Of a stretch of 55,259 nucleotides of DNA, positions 35,719 through 44,336 are shown in pieces. Source of the DNA: Candidatus Parabeggiatoa sp. nov. 2. Lineage in GTDB: Bacteria > Pseudomonadota > Gammaproteobacteria > Beggiatoales > Beggiatoaceae. Where the stretch lies: contig NBMI01000034.1 of assembly GCA_002085445.1 (NCBI GenBank), forward strand, positions 1 to 55,259, read 5' to 3'. The position numbers and the translations under genes were made by a program. The notes beneath the pieces are model-generated. The model was not told where the DNA came from, made no database searches, and saw only the letters and a list, made by a program, of their open reading frames with translations. Every line of letters begins with the position of its first letter. Positions within the stretch are counted from its first letter, which is position 1.

Positions 35719-37176
35719 ATGTTTATCATCCCATTAGAAAAGTCTATTGACTGGAAAAAACCACCACTGATTACGATACTGCTCATTCTTGTCAATAGTT
35801 TTGTCTTTTTCTTTATTCAAACAGACGATGATGCCCTCTTTGAAGAGGCGGTTAATTATTATTTAAACTCAGCACTTCCCGAAATTGAGTTTCCCTTTTA
35901 TACAGAAACGTTGGAAGCGCGTGGAGAAATCACTGAACCCATCAATTGGCAAGAGGAGCTACAAAATGAGAGTCTATTGCCAATAATGTTGCTGATGCAA
36001 ATGGAAAGCGATGAGGCGTTTATGACAAAACTGCGTGCCCATCAGGTAATTACAGTAGAACATTCTCATTTTGCACAATGGCAAACTCAACGAAACGAGT
36101 ACGAAACGCTAAAACAACAGTCAGTCGCTTGGGGATATGGCTTTAAGCCAGCCGAGCATCGTTTTGTCACCTTCTTAACTCATATATTTCTTCACGGGAG
36201 CGTGGCACATCTCATAGGAAATATGATTTTTTTGTTTATTGTCGGCTTTACCCTAGAAGTCGCACTCGGATCCTTTCTCTATCTTCTTTTTTACTTGATT
36301 GGTGGACTAAGTGCCGTCACCTTGTTTTGGGGAATCTATCCAAGCTCCATTGTGCCGCTGGTGGGTGCTTCTGGTGCTATAGCCGCATTGATGGGTTTGT
36401 ACTCAACGATTTTTGGCCTTCGTAAGATTAGGTTCTTCTATTTCTTGTTATTTTATTTTGATTATGTTAAAGCACCCGCCTTCATCCTGCTATTTTTATG
36501 GCTATTCAATGAATTTTATCAACTCCATTGGGGTGGACAAAGTAATGTGGCTTATGTTGCCCATATTGGAGGACTCATAGCGGGGGCTGCACTTGGATTA
36601 TTAGTCATCAAGCGATTTCCAGAAAAGGTTAATACTGAATACCTTGATGAATCGACCAAAAAAGATGAGCGGATACAGCGGCTTGAACAAGGTATGCAAC
36701 TGCTTCGTGAATTAAAGGTGGAAAGAGCTAAGGCAATGTTTTTAGCTTTACACAAATATTATCCAGAGGATAAAGAGATACGACTACAACTTTATAAAGT
36801 CCTTAAATTCAGTCCTCAGAGCGAAGATTATCACCGTATTACTCTGCGTCTGTTGAGCCAGTCGGGGAAAGATGCCCAAACACAGCGGCAAGTCCATGAA
36901 ATATTTTCAGATTATATGAAAACCACCGGCGGTAAAATACGCATATCTCCGGGGGAATTGGTACAACTTGCCACCCGCTTTGCCAAAGCCGATTATCCAG
37001 AAAATGCGGAACGCATTTTATTGATGTTGCTCCGCAAACGGCCCAATCTCCCCGGCTTAGCGGATGGTTTACTGGCACTGGCTTATGCTTGGCGGCGTGC
37101 GAAGAATGACAACAAGTCTAAGAAATACTTAAAATTTGTACAGCAGCGTTTTCCACAGAGTGACGCGGCGAAATAA
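35719..37176 (+). CDS. Rhomboid family intramembrane serine protease with TPR-like tail
   Basis: 485 residues. TM1 is at about 17-34, a long non-membrane loop (38-145) follows, then the rhomboid core (about 150-305): RFVTFLTHIFLHGS, HLIGNMIFL, catalytic Ser218 in GASGAIAALMG and His282 in AHIGG. The C-terminal 170 residues are helical and repeat-like (RAKAMFLALHKYYPEDKEI, NAERILLMLLRKRPNLPG), resembling TPRs, on the cytoplasmic side. Rhomboids cut membrane proteins within the bilayer; the tail could bind substrates. A Shine-Dalgarno (GGAG) lies about 12 bases before ATG 35719. Confidence 0.9.
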   Translation: MFIIPLEKSIDWKKPPLITILLILVNSFVFFFIQTDDDALFEEAVNYYLNSALPEIEFPFYTETLEARGEITEPINWQEELQNESLLPIMLLMQMESDEAFMTKLRAHQVITVEHSHFAQWQTQRNEYETLKQQSVAWGYGFKPAEHRFVTFLTHIFLHGSVAHLIGNMIFLFIVGFTLEVALGSFLYLLFYLIGGLSAVTLFWGIYPSSIVPLVGASGAIAALMGLYSTIFGLRKIRFFYFLLFYFDYVKAPAFILLFLWLFNEFYQLHWGGQSNVAYVAHIGGLIAGAALGLLVIKRFPEKVNTEYLDESTKKDERIQRLEQGMQLLRELKVERAKAMFLALHKYYPEDKEIRLQLYKVLKFSPQSEDYHRITLRLLSQSGKDAQTQRQVHEIFSDYMKTTGGKIRISPGELVQLATRFAKADYPENAERILLMLLRKRPNLPGLADGLLALAYAWRRAKNDNKSKKYLKFVQQRFPQSDAAK

Positions 37177-37437
37177 CTACAAGGATTAGTTATAAGAAAG
37201 GATTTAATCGAGACTGATTTACAAGCTGGGTATTTTTTTCTCTCAATCCTTTCTTATATACAATCCTTGTAGTTATTCAATCCTTTCTGATATACGAATC
37301 GGCTTGTAGTTATTCAATCCTTGTAGCTATTCAATTCTTTCTTATATACAATCCTTGTTGTAATTATTATACAATCCTTGTAGTTATTCAATCCTTTCTG
37401 ATATACAATCCTTGTAGTTATTATACAATCCTTGTAG
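37177..37437. repeat. AATCCTTGTAGTTATT repeats
   Basis: Many short units of AATCCTTGTAGTTATT and TTTCTTATATACAATCC between the convergent rhomboid and zinc-finger genes. The first unit (37179-37200) is in the opposite orientation to the rest, so the block can fold back. No gene is seen. Confidence 0.85.
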
Positions 37438-37502
37438 TTATTGATTAACTTCAGTATTCTGCACACGTTTCATAAAGCCCAGATATTCCTTGATTTCTGG
37501 AA

Positions 37503-38909
37503 TCAACGGATTATCTGGAAATTGACGTAACAGAGAAGCCAATATTTTTTTTGCTGTGCTTCTTGGTGTTTCCGCTCAAATAAAATCTTGGCACCCAAAA
37601 AATAAGCTTTAGGAATAGCCGGATTTTTAGGCAGCCGTTTGTCAAATTGATCCGGATTGTTAGGATAGCGTTGGGCAAATTTATTCACTAGCCGTAATGC
37701 CAGATCGTATTTCCCCTGGCTTTGTGCCGCCTCGGCAAGTTGATAGGTATGCTCACTCTCCGAGAGATAAAAGTCGGGCTTAAACTTAATGCAATCAGCA
37801 TAGACATATACTGCTTTGCTGCTCGATTGCGTTGAATGTATCAATGCTGTTATGTACTGTTCGCCATGGGTTAGCACTTCTTTCTTGTCTTTCGATAACA
37901 AGAGCAATTTGTGATAACGCTGATGATAGTCAAGATTACCGTATTGTGCAAAATTATCTGGTTCTGCCAACGCTTGCTTCAGGCGTTTTTTAGCCTCGTC
38001 TATCATACCTTCAGCAAGAAGGATATTGATTTCACTCAAAAATGCTTCCGTTTTAGCGGCCGTACCGGTGTTGGTTTCTGGAGAGTCTTCAAACTCATAT
38101 ACCCCATCAAAACCAAGGGGCTCATGATACTGGTAGATAATATAACCCATCAGATTGAACATGATCAGCGTAAAATAGCCAGAAAAAAAAGTGGCTACCA
38201 TAGCAAATAGCGCCGTAGGCAGGATGGGTGCCAACAATTGCTTAGCAATACCAGCACCCGCAAAAAGCAGCAATAAGAAGCCATAGAGAACAAAATAAGC
38301 CTTACCAACACGGGACATAATACCCATCCAAGTTAAGGGATTAATGGCTTTTAAAATGTTTTTCTCCAGTGCCAGAATCATTACAGTAGCCGGCACACTG
38401 AGTAACAGAAATAAGAAAACGAGTATTCCCACCACAGCCCCTACTGTAAAAGCCCCTCCGATGATGAAGAACATCAGCACAAATATCACAACTTGTTGAA
38501 GGGGCAAATGATTTCCCTTGCCGAGATTACTTGCCGAGACGGTTGGTGAAGACAAGTGACCTTCAGCGGTGTGTTCCAGAATCACGTAGCCATACTTGAG
38601 CACTAAAAAAGTAATGAGGACCGAAAGCATTTTGTTTACCATTGTCCCAAGACTCAGCACTGATAGCGCTGTCAGAAATATCAAGATTTCTGTGGTGGCC
38701 GGATAAGCAAAAAACCGAGGAATCCGTTCCCAGAATGGTGTAATAGTATTGCCTATTCCCACCGAATCTAGTTCATTTTTACAAATGGGACACGGGTTTT
38801 TGTCGATGTCTGGCTTCACGCATTGACTACAGAAATGAATATCACAGGAAGGGCAGTACTGACGAGAAGGCGTTTGTGGATGATATTTGCAATAAGACTT
38901 ATTAGCCAT
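37503..38909 (-). CDS. Zinc-finger / multi-TM / TPR protein, C terminus frameshifted
   Basis: 468 residues as written. The N terminus has a B-box-like zinc-binding set (CKYH, YCPSC, FCSQCV, CPICK), then about five membrane segments (75-265), then a cytoplasmic TPR-like region (290-455). The end after HQEAQQKK is out of frame. At a run of eight A on the coding strand (37545-37552), one more A would give KILASLLRQFPDNPLIPEI and a stop at 37438-37440, a natural TPR end. So the intended gene is probably 37438-38909 and the tract is either mutated, slippery or misread. Function unknown. Confidence 0.8.
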   Translation of the reverse strand: MANKSYCKYHPQTPSRQYCPSCDIHFCSQCVKPDIDKNPCPICKNELDSVGIGNTITPFWERIPRFFAYPATTEILIFLTALSVLSLGTMVNKMLSVLITFLVLKYGYVILEHTAEGHLSSPTVSASNLGKGNHLPLQQVVIFVLMFFIIGGAFTVGAVVGILVFLFLLLSVPATVMILALEKNILKAINPLTWMGIMSRVGKAYFVLYGFLLLLFAGAGIAKQLLAPILPTALFAMVATFFSGYFTLIMFNLMGYIIYQYHEPLGFDGVYEFEDSPETNTGTAAKTEAFLSEINILLAEGMIDEAKKRLKQALAEPDNFAQYGNLDYHQRYHKLLLLSKDKKEVLTHGEQYITALIHSTQSSSKAVYVYADCIKFKPDFYLSESEHTYQLAEAAQSQGKYDLALRLVNKFAQRYPNNPDQFDKRLPKNPAIPKAYFLGAKILFERKHQEAQQKKYWLLCYVNFQIIR

Positions 38910-39337
38910 TGGTATCGTTTCGTGTTTGATAAAGGTTGCAATATTATACTCACATATTTAACAAAATAACACAGAGTGACACAAAAACTTCGTTTAGTGG
39001 CCCCGGAGAAATCCGATTTTTCCCAAAAAGTGGATTTCTTTGGTGTAAAAAACTAAAGTTTGGACGGAGGCTGCCAAACTAAAGTTTGGACGGAGGCTGT
39101 AGTCGCAGAAGCGATGACTACGAACAATTCATTTCTACTGCACGCGGTTACAATTTGAACTTTTCTTTCCTTTCGAGTGAAACGAGAAATCTGTGATTGC
39201 TCAATAAGATTTCTCCCGTCTCGCGGAGGACAAAAGTGCAGATTATGCCCGTGCTAAGTATAAAATAACTCCTTTATTACCCATTACCAATGACCAATGA
39301 CCAATTACCAATGAGCAATGACCGCGGAGAAAATGCG
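38910..39337. repeat. CCAAACT hairpins and ACCAATG heptamers
   Basis: No gene is seen. Two CCAAACTAAAGTTTGG hairpins followed by ACGGAGGCT (39045-39100), a GTAGTC...GACTAC hairpin (39099-39121), a diverged pair around GAGAAATCT and AGATTTCTC (39190-39220), and period-7 ACCAATG units (39277-39323) ending at the Shine-Dalgarno of the next gene. Confidence 0.75.
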
Positions 39338-40528
39338 ATGAGTTGTGAGGCGGTGTTAATACTCGCTCAAGCCAGCACGGAAAACGACTGGGATACCTTA
39401 GGTGGGTGGGCAATCAGCGCAGCGTCAGTAGCCGCGTTGCTGGCGCAATATAAGCGCATTGCCGATGCAAAAATGCGTCAGGAGAAATTCAGCTTGTCCG
39501 CTTGGCAAGACTATTTTAGGCAACAACAAGAGGAGAGGGAACAATTACGTCGTTTTCGCGCCGCTATCCGCACGGAGTTAAGAGCGTTGCGCCTCGCCCC
39601 GCTAATCACGCCACGCCCTCAGCAATTCCGAGCGCGAGGCCTCCGGCAGAAAGCCATGCCGGCACATGAGCAATTAAATGGCATCATCAAGCTGCTTGAA
39701 CAATTATCTGAGAGTGGCGTTGATGAAGCGGATTCAGCGTTGCCACGTTTGCAGCAACAAACAGAATATTTTATCAAACAACGGGATAGCGTCACGCCAC
39801 CGGCGGCCGAGATAATGGAAGGGTTTTTTAAGACGGTACAACGCACGGTAGATGTTTATTTAGAGAGTCTGGAGGAACACGAAAATAATCAAAAGCTTGT
39901 ACTTAAACAGACTGAAATCTTATTAGATAATATTATGACTTATCAGCATTTAACCGATAACCAAGCGCAAATTCAGAATTTAAACAGTCTCCAACAACAT
40001 TTGCTCGCGCCCGGTACCATGACAGCGGAAGTATTGGCGCTTTTTGAGGAAAAATATATCTTACTAAAAACCAGTATTGATGAAAAATTGCAACATACCG
40101 CCATTCAAACCAGCCTTACCCAATCGCTCCATCAACATTTAACTAAGATGGGTTATAGCTTACTTGAGGAAGTGACGGCGTCTTTGACGGTTTGGGGCAT
40201 TCCGGGCGGTGAGCAGGTAAGTACACAATTGCAAGCTCGCTACCAGATTGCTTTTCAAATGAGGCATGAACGCGACAGCTATCAAGAAGATCGCTTGAGT
40301 GATGAGGAATTGGTTTTTTTTCGCCAACAAGAAAGCCGTTGGCGTGACGATTTGCACGAATTGCAGCGCCGTTTGGAAAAAGACGGTTTTGGCTATCGTC
40401 TCCAATTTGGGCGAGAATCACAGCACATTCCTATCGTTGTGGCAGAGCAAAATACCTTGGAGTCCAAGATTTATCTTGGACGTCATAATTGTGAATTAGG
40501 CGCAATTGGGGGCCATAACTTAATTTGA
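39338..40528 (+). CDS. Coiled-coil protein of unknown function
   Basis: 396 residues. I do not recognise the family. It begins with a short hydrophobic stretch (MSCEAVLILAQA, then WAISAASVAALLA) that could be a weak membrane anchor, followed by mostly helical, Gln/Glu-rich sequence with coiled coils (about 45-90, 170-260, 330-370). The start at ATG 39338 has a good Shine-Dalgarno (GGAGA) 7 bases upstream; the open frame before it translates heptamer repeats. The last 12 or so residues (ELGAIGGHNLI) come from a GGCCATAA repeat, which also provides the stop codon. The neighbours give no hint. Confidence 0.75.
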   Translation: MSCEAVLILAQASTENDWDTLGGWAISAASVAALLAQYKRIADAKMRQEKFSLSAWQDYFRQQQEEREQLRRFRAAIRTELRALRLAPLITPRPQQFRARGLRQKAMPAHEQLNGIIKLLEQLSESGVDEADSALPRLQQQTEYFIKQRDSVTPPAAEIMEGFFKTVQRTVDVYLESLEEHENNQKLVLKQTEILLDNIMTYQHLTDNQAQIQNLNSLQQHLLAPGTMTAEVLALFEEKYILLKTSIDEKLQHTAIQTSLTQSLHQHLTKMGYSLLEEVTASLTVWGIPGGEQVSTQLQARYQIAFQMRHERDSYQEDRLSDEELVFFRQQESRWRDDLHELQRRLEKDGFGYRLQFGRESQHIPIVVAEQNTLESKIYLGRHNCELGAIGGHNLI

Positions 40529-41227
40529 AATAATTCAAAACATTTTATGGCCCCTAAATCAGCTAGTCTAAATAACCCTAAAATACCTCTTGCGTCAAAG
40601 CTTCACAATTCACAATTCACAATTCTATAGGCCATTCAATCGAGATGCTCTCGTTGTCATAAAACACCTACAAAAAGTATGGCTAATGAGGCGCAATTGG
40701 GGGCCATGACTTAATTTGAAACCTATGGCCCCTAAATAAGGTAGTCTAAATAACCCTAAAATATCTCTTGCGTCAAAGCGCGTCAAAGCGCGTTTTCCAC
40801 TTCAGTTGAATTTATAAGATTCAATTTAACCCTTAACTCGCATTAACAATTCGTTTACGTCGTTTACGTAACAATTCACAATTCACAATTCACAATTAAA
40901 ATTATAGGCCATTCAATCGAGATGCTCTCGTTGTCATAAAACACATACAAAAAGTAGGGATAATGAGGCGCAATTGGGGGCCATAACTTAATTTGAAACC
41001 ATTCAAAACATTTTATGGCCCCTAAATCAGGTAGTCTAAATAACCAGAAAATATCTCTTGCGTCAAAGCGCGTCAAAGCGCGTTTTCCACTTCATCATCC
41101 ATCATTCATCATTCACAATTCATCATCCATCATTCACAATTCATCATTCATCATCCATCATTCATCATTCACAATTCATCAGTCATCATTCATCATTCAT
41201 CATTCACAATTCACAATTAAAAAATTT
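40529..41227. repeat. Composite repeat cluster: GGCCATAA elements and CACAATT/CATTCAT heptamers
   Basis: Three copies of the GGCCATAA inverted-repeat element (about 40499-40560, 40690-40745, 40970-41040). The copies are separated by CTTGCGTCAAAG, period-7 CACAATT units (40604-40625, 40868-40897) and the segment ATTCAATCGAGATGCTCTCG. The block ends with about 120 bp of degenerate CATCATT/CATTCAT/CACAATT heptamers (41095-41218) that abut the comF stop codon. No gene is seen. Confidence 0.85.
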
Positions 41228-41917
41228 CTATCGACGCGCACAGCACCACACATCGACACGTTGTACTCCGGCATTGATGAGTTGATTTGTGAGTTCTTTT
41301 ACTGTGCCGCCGGTTGTCATGACATCATCTATTATGGCAATGTGTTGCCAATGTGGTTTCAGCCGCCGTACTGTAAATGCGTCTTTGATATTGGTTTGGC
41401 GATCAAAGGCAGATAAACCGACTTGTGGGCGTGTGTTTTTGATACGTTGGCAAGCAGTGTGGTTGAAAAGAATGCCAGTCTGTCGTGTGAGACATTTAGC
41501 GAGTTCTAACGATTGGTTATAGCCTCGGTAGCGTAAGCGTTTAGGGTGGAGTGGCACCGGAATTAACACATCGGGGCGCGGTTCAATCATCAGGTGTTGT
41601 GCCATTAGGTTGCCTAATAGGTTTAAGAGGGCGAGATTTTGATTGTATTTTGCTGCTGAAATCAGCTTGTTTACCGGATAAGTATAGGAAAAGACTGCCT
41701 GTGTGTGAGTATAGGGCGGCGGTTCCTTTTTGCATTGGGTACAGATGCTTACTTCTTCTAAGGGCTTAGCACAGCAGATACAGGCAATATTCCGATAAGG
41801 TAAATCGGCTAAACAGGCTGCACAAACAGGCTGTGCGCTAGTATCTCCGCACAAAAAACAGCTTTGTGGCAAAAGCCAGTGGGTGAATGTGGCGAGCCAG
41901 CGTGTGATGAAATTCAT
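41228..41917 (-). CDS. comF: ComF family phosphoribosyltransferase-like protein
   Basis: 229 residues, the usual ComF length. The N-terminal zinc part has CFLCG, CAAC, CICC and CTQC pairs; the C-terminal PRTase fold has VLIPVPLHPKRLRYRGYNQS and the PRPP loop IAIIDDVMTTGGT. ComF proteins are needed for DNA uptake in transformable bacteria, probably with ComFA- or PriA-like helicases; the GntX branch is tied to iron-sulfur use of gluconate. It stands alone here. The stop codon is immediately next to heptamer repeats. Confidence 0.92.
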   Translation of the reverse strand: MNFITRWLATFTHWLLPQSCFLCGDTSAQPVCAACLADLPYRNIACICCAKPLEEVSICTQCKKEPPPYTHTQAVFSYTYPVNKLISAAKYNQNLALLNLLGNLMAQHLMIEPRPDVLIPVPLHPKRLRYRGYNQSLELAKCLTRQTGILFNHTACQRIKNTRPQVGLSAFDRQTNIKDAFTVRRLKPHWQHIAIIDDVMTTGGTVKELTNQLINAGVQRVDVWCCARR

Positions 41918-42218
41918 ATTAAACTACAAGGATTAGCTTCGCTGAACTTCGTTTCGTTATAAGAAAGGATTATATTTTGACAAGTTTTGGGCCTTTATCC
42001 TATCAACTACAAGGATTCGTTATAATAACGGATTCTATTTTGACAGGTTTTGGGCCTTTATCCATTCATAAGCAACGAATCCTTGTAGTTATTATCCGTT
42101 ATTATAACGAATCCCTGTAGTTGTTATTATCCGTTATTATAACGAATCGGCCTGTAGTTTGCTGTGCCAAAGCTGAAGCTAATGACGACAACAGCTAAAA
42201 GTTTGTATTCCTATTTGG
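41918..42218. repeat. AACTACAAGGATTCGTTATAA inverted repeats (split motif)
   Basis: Units reading AACTACAAGGATT then CGTTATAA run forward at 41932-42030. The reverse-oriented units (ATAACGAATCC then TTGTAGTT) run at about 42075-42160. The block ends with an AGCTGAAGCT hairpin (42170). It can fold into a long hairpin and resembles the larger block at 45504-46005. No gene is seen. Confidence 0.85.
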
Positions 42219-44033
42219 CTATTCTACCATTTGCTCATACCACAACATAAATGTGATCAACATCCACAATTTTAGGCCGTGTCGCATTCCGTGAACGCCT
42301 TCTATTTCATAGTTGAGCAGTCGCTTGACATATTCAGGATTAAATAAACCAACTCGCTTGAGATTTTTTGGAGATAAGTGCTTTTTTGCATAGCGGCGCA
42401 TTTCGCCTTGAAACCAAAACCTAACAGGCACCATCATGCCCGATTTTGGACGGGCAATAATTGCTTCTGGCACTAAGTCTTGGACGGCCTTTTTGAGTAT
42501 CGCTTTTTCTACCGCGCCCTCTAGCTTTAATTCTGGTGGACAAGCCATACTGGTTTCAATAATACGGCGCGAAAACAGCGGCGGCAACGCTAATAATCCG
42601 TTAGCCGATGTCATTTTGTCTACTTTGACTAAAATCAGGTTGGCTCCTTTGAGGCGGATATTGAGGCTCATCAGTTTGTTCAGAAAAGCTTGTGGGGTGG
42701 GCGTATTGAAAAAGGGTTCTAACAGGGCAACTAAGGCTTCTTCTCCGCCGGCTTCTTTGAACAAGGATGGCTCTACAAGCGATTTCAAGTCTTGATAGCA
42801 ACGTTGAAAGGAGTGGAGATAGTTTCTTTCTAACCAACCTTGTTTGGGTTCATCGGGCGCTGGGCCATATAATCTTGTTAAAAACATTGGGATATTCTTG
42901 GGCCCACCAAAGCAAGGATCGCCGCCTTCGCCGTTTAGTACGACATCTGTGACTTTGGCGGCGGCCTTTGCCATTAGATAATTAGGCATCGCCACCGGAT
43001 CACCAATGGGATCGTCCAAGTACCATATGATTTCACGCAATTGCGCCATAAAATCGGCCGGGCGGATTTCTAACCAGTGATGATCGGTGCGATAACGCTC
43101 AACCATTAAAGAGATAAATTCGTTTTCGTTGGCATATTCAGGCCCAAAGTTGACCGAGAAGGTGGGAATCGTTACGTCGGGCAAGACTTTGCAAGTCATA
43201 GCGAGTACGGCACTGGAGTCGATGCCGCCCGATAAAAAGACGGCTGGTGTGGTGCTGACTTGGCAACAGTCGCGGACAGACATTTCTAACGCGGAACGCA
43301 CCGCTTCAACATGTTCTTGTGTCGTATCCGTTTCTTCTTTCCATTCGCTTTGTTTCGCCATTCCCCATTCTTGTTTTTCAAACAGAAAATGGCGGCGAAC
43401 TTTGGCTTGGCCTTGGGAAAATGTCAAAAGGGTACCTGGCTGCAATTCTTCAATGCCTTCAAACATCGTTCGCGCGCCGGGCACAAAGCTAAAAGACAGA
43501 TATTCTAGCAGCGCCCCAGGGCGCATACGGCGTTGCAAACGGTTATCTGCAAATAAGGCCTTGATTTCACTCGCAAATAGCAAGCGGCCTTGATGTACTG
43601 TCCAATAAATCGCTTTAACGCCGGCGTGATCGCGCACTAGATAGAAAGTATCTCCCACTGCCAGCGCCATCACAAAAGCGCCTTCTAACTGTTCTAGGCG
43701 TTTTTCGGTATTTTGTATTAATCCGCCTAGTAATTGTTCAACAGAGAAATTGGTTGCTGCCGCCGTATTTCCTATCCTTGGTATAGAGACAGTTAAGGGA
43801 AGGGAAGTATTAAAAAGCGTGCCGGCATAACCCAACAAGTGATTGTTGCGCTGAACCACTTGAGGCTTTTGACACCAAGGCGCAATGCCATGACCAATTT
43901 CAACGACATAATCTTCACGCAGTTTCTTGGCAACCTGTTCCCATCCCAAAGTGCAACGGTGGGAAAGTCGTCTTGCCATAGATGCCAGCAAGCCGGGAGC
44001 GGGCTTACCGCAATAACCAAATAAACAGCCCAT
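42219..44033 (-). CDS. Asparagine synthetase B-like amidotransferase
   Basis: 604 residues. The N-terminal glutaminase-like (Ntn) domain (about 1-210) starts MGCLFGYCGKP; the C-terminal synthetase domain (about 235-600) has the PPi loop FLSGGIDSSAVLA and NGEGGDPCFGG. AsnB makes asparagine from aspartate, ATP and glutamine, and its catalytic Cys is residue 2, freed by Met removal. Here Gly is at 2 and Cys at 3, so the normal nucleophile position is shifted. The DNA reads ATG GGC with no second ATG nearby. The protein may use ammonia, process its N terminus differently, or be an AsnB-like enzyme for another substrate. Confidence 0.85.
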   Translation of the reverse strand: MGCLFGYCGKPAPGLLASMARRLSHRCTLGWEQVAKKLREDYVVEIGHGIAPWCQKPQVVQRNNHLLGYAGTLFNTSLPLTVSIPRIGNTAAATNFSVEQLLGGLIQNTEKRLEQLEGAFVMALAVGDTFYLVRDHAGVKAIYWTVHQGRLLFASEIKALFADNRLQRRMRPGALLEYLSFSFVPGARTMFEGIEELQPGTLLTFSQGQAKVRRHFLFEKQEWGMAKQSEWKEETDTTQEHVEAVRSALEMSVRDCCQVSTTPAVFLSGGIDSSAVLAMTCKVLPDVTIPTFSVNFGPEYANENEFISLMVERYRTDHHWLEIRPADFMAQLREIIWYLDDPIGDPVAMPNYLMAKAAAKVTDVVLNGEGGDPCFGGPKNIPMFLTRLYGPAPDEPKQGWLERNYLHSFQRCYQDLKSLVEPSLFKEAGGEEALVALLEPFFNTPTPQAFLNKLMSLNIRLKGANLILVKVDKMTSANGLLALPPLFSRRIIETSMACPPELKLEGAVEKAILKKAVQDLVPEAIIARPKSGMMVPVRFWFQGEMRRYAKKHLSPKNLKRVGLFNPEYVKRLLNYEIEGVHGMRHGLKLWMLITFMLWYEQMVE

Positions 44034-44058
44034 AATGAATTATCACTGTGGAGAAGAA

Positions 44059-44293
44059 AGGGCAACCACAAGGGATTGCCCCTACAAACCGTCATGTAAT
44101 GTAGGGGCAATCCTTTATGGTTGCCCTCACTCTGGTGTTGGAATACAAAAAATAAACAACCCCGAAGAAAGGGCAACCACAAGGGATTGCCCCTACAAAC
44201 CGTCATGTAATGTAGGGGCAATCCTTTATGGTTGCCCTCACCCAAAAGCGGTACGATATGGCAATGTAGGGGCAATCCTTTATGGTTGCCCTC
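44059..44293. repeat. Two 70-bp palindromic ggggcaat elements plus a third half
   Basis: Two near-identical long palindromes (44059-44128, 44169-44239): AGGGCAACCACAAGGGATTG continuing to CCCCTACA, a short spacer, then TGTAGGGGCAATCC and TATGGTTGCCCT. A half copy is at 44263-44293. The flank CACCCAAAAGCGGTACGATA is shared with positions 70-95 of the window, so the mobile unit is longer than the palindrome. Confidence 0.9.
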
Positions 44294-44336
44294 ATCCATA
44301 GGGAAAAACGAATCAACGGCCCTAAAAAATAGGCGC

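Noticed and set aside
41015-41416. Open frames on the plus strand over 41.0-41.4 kb
   Set aside because: They are translated heptamers (IHHSS, IIHNS patterns) running into the antisense of comF.
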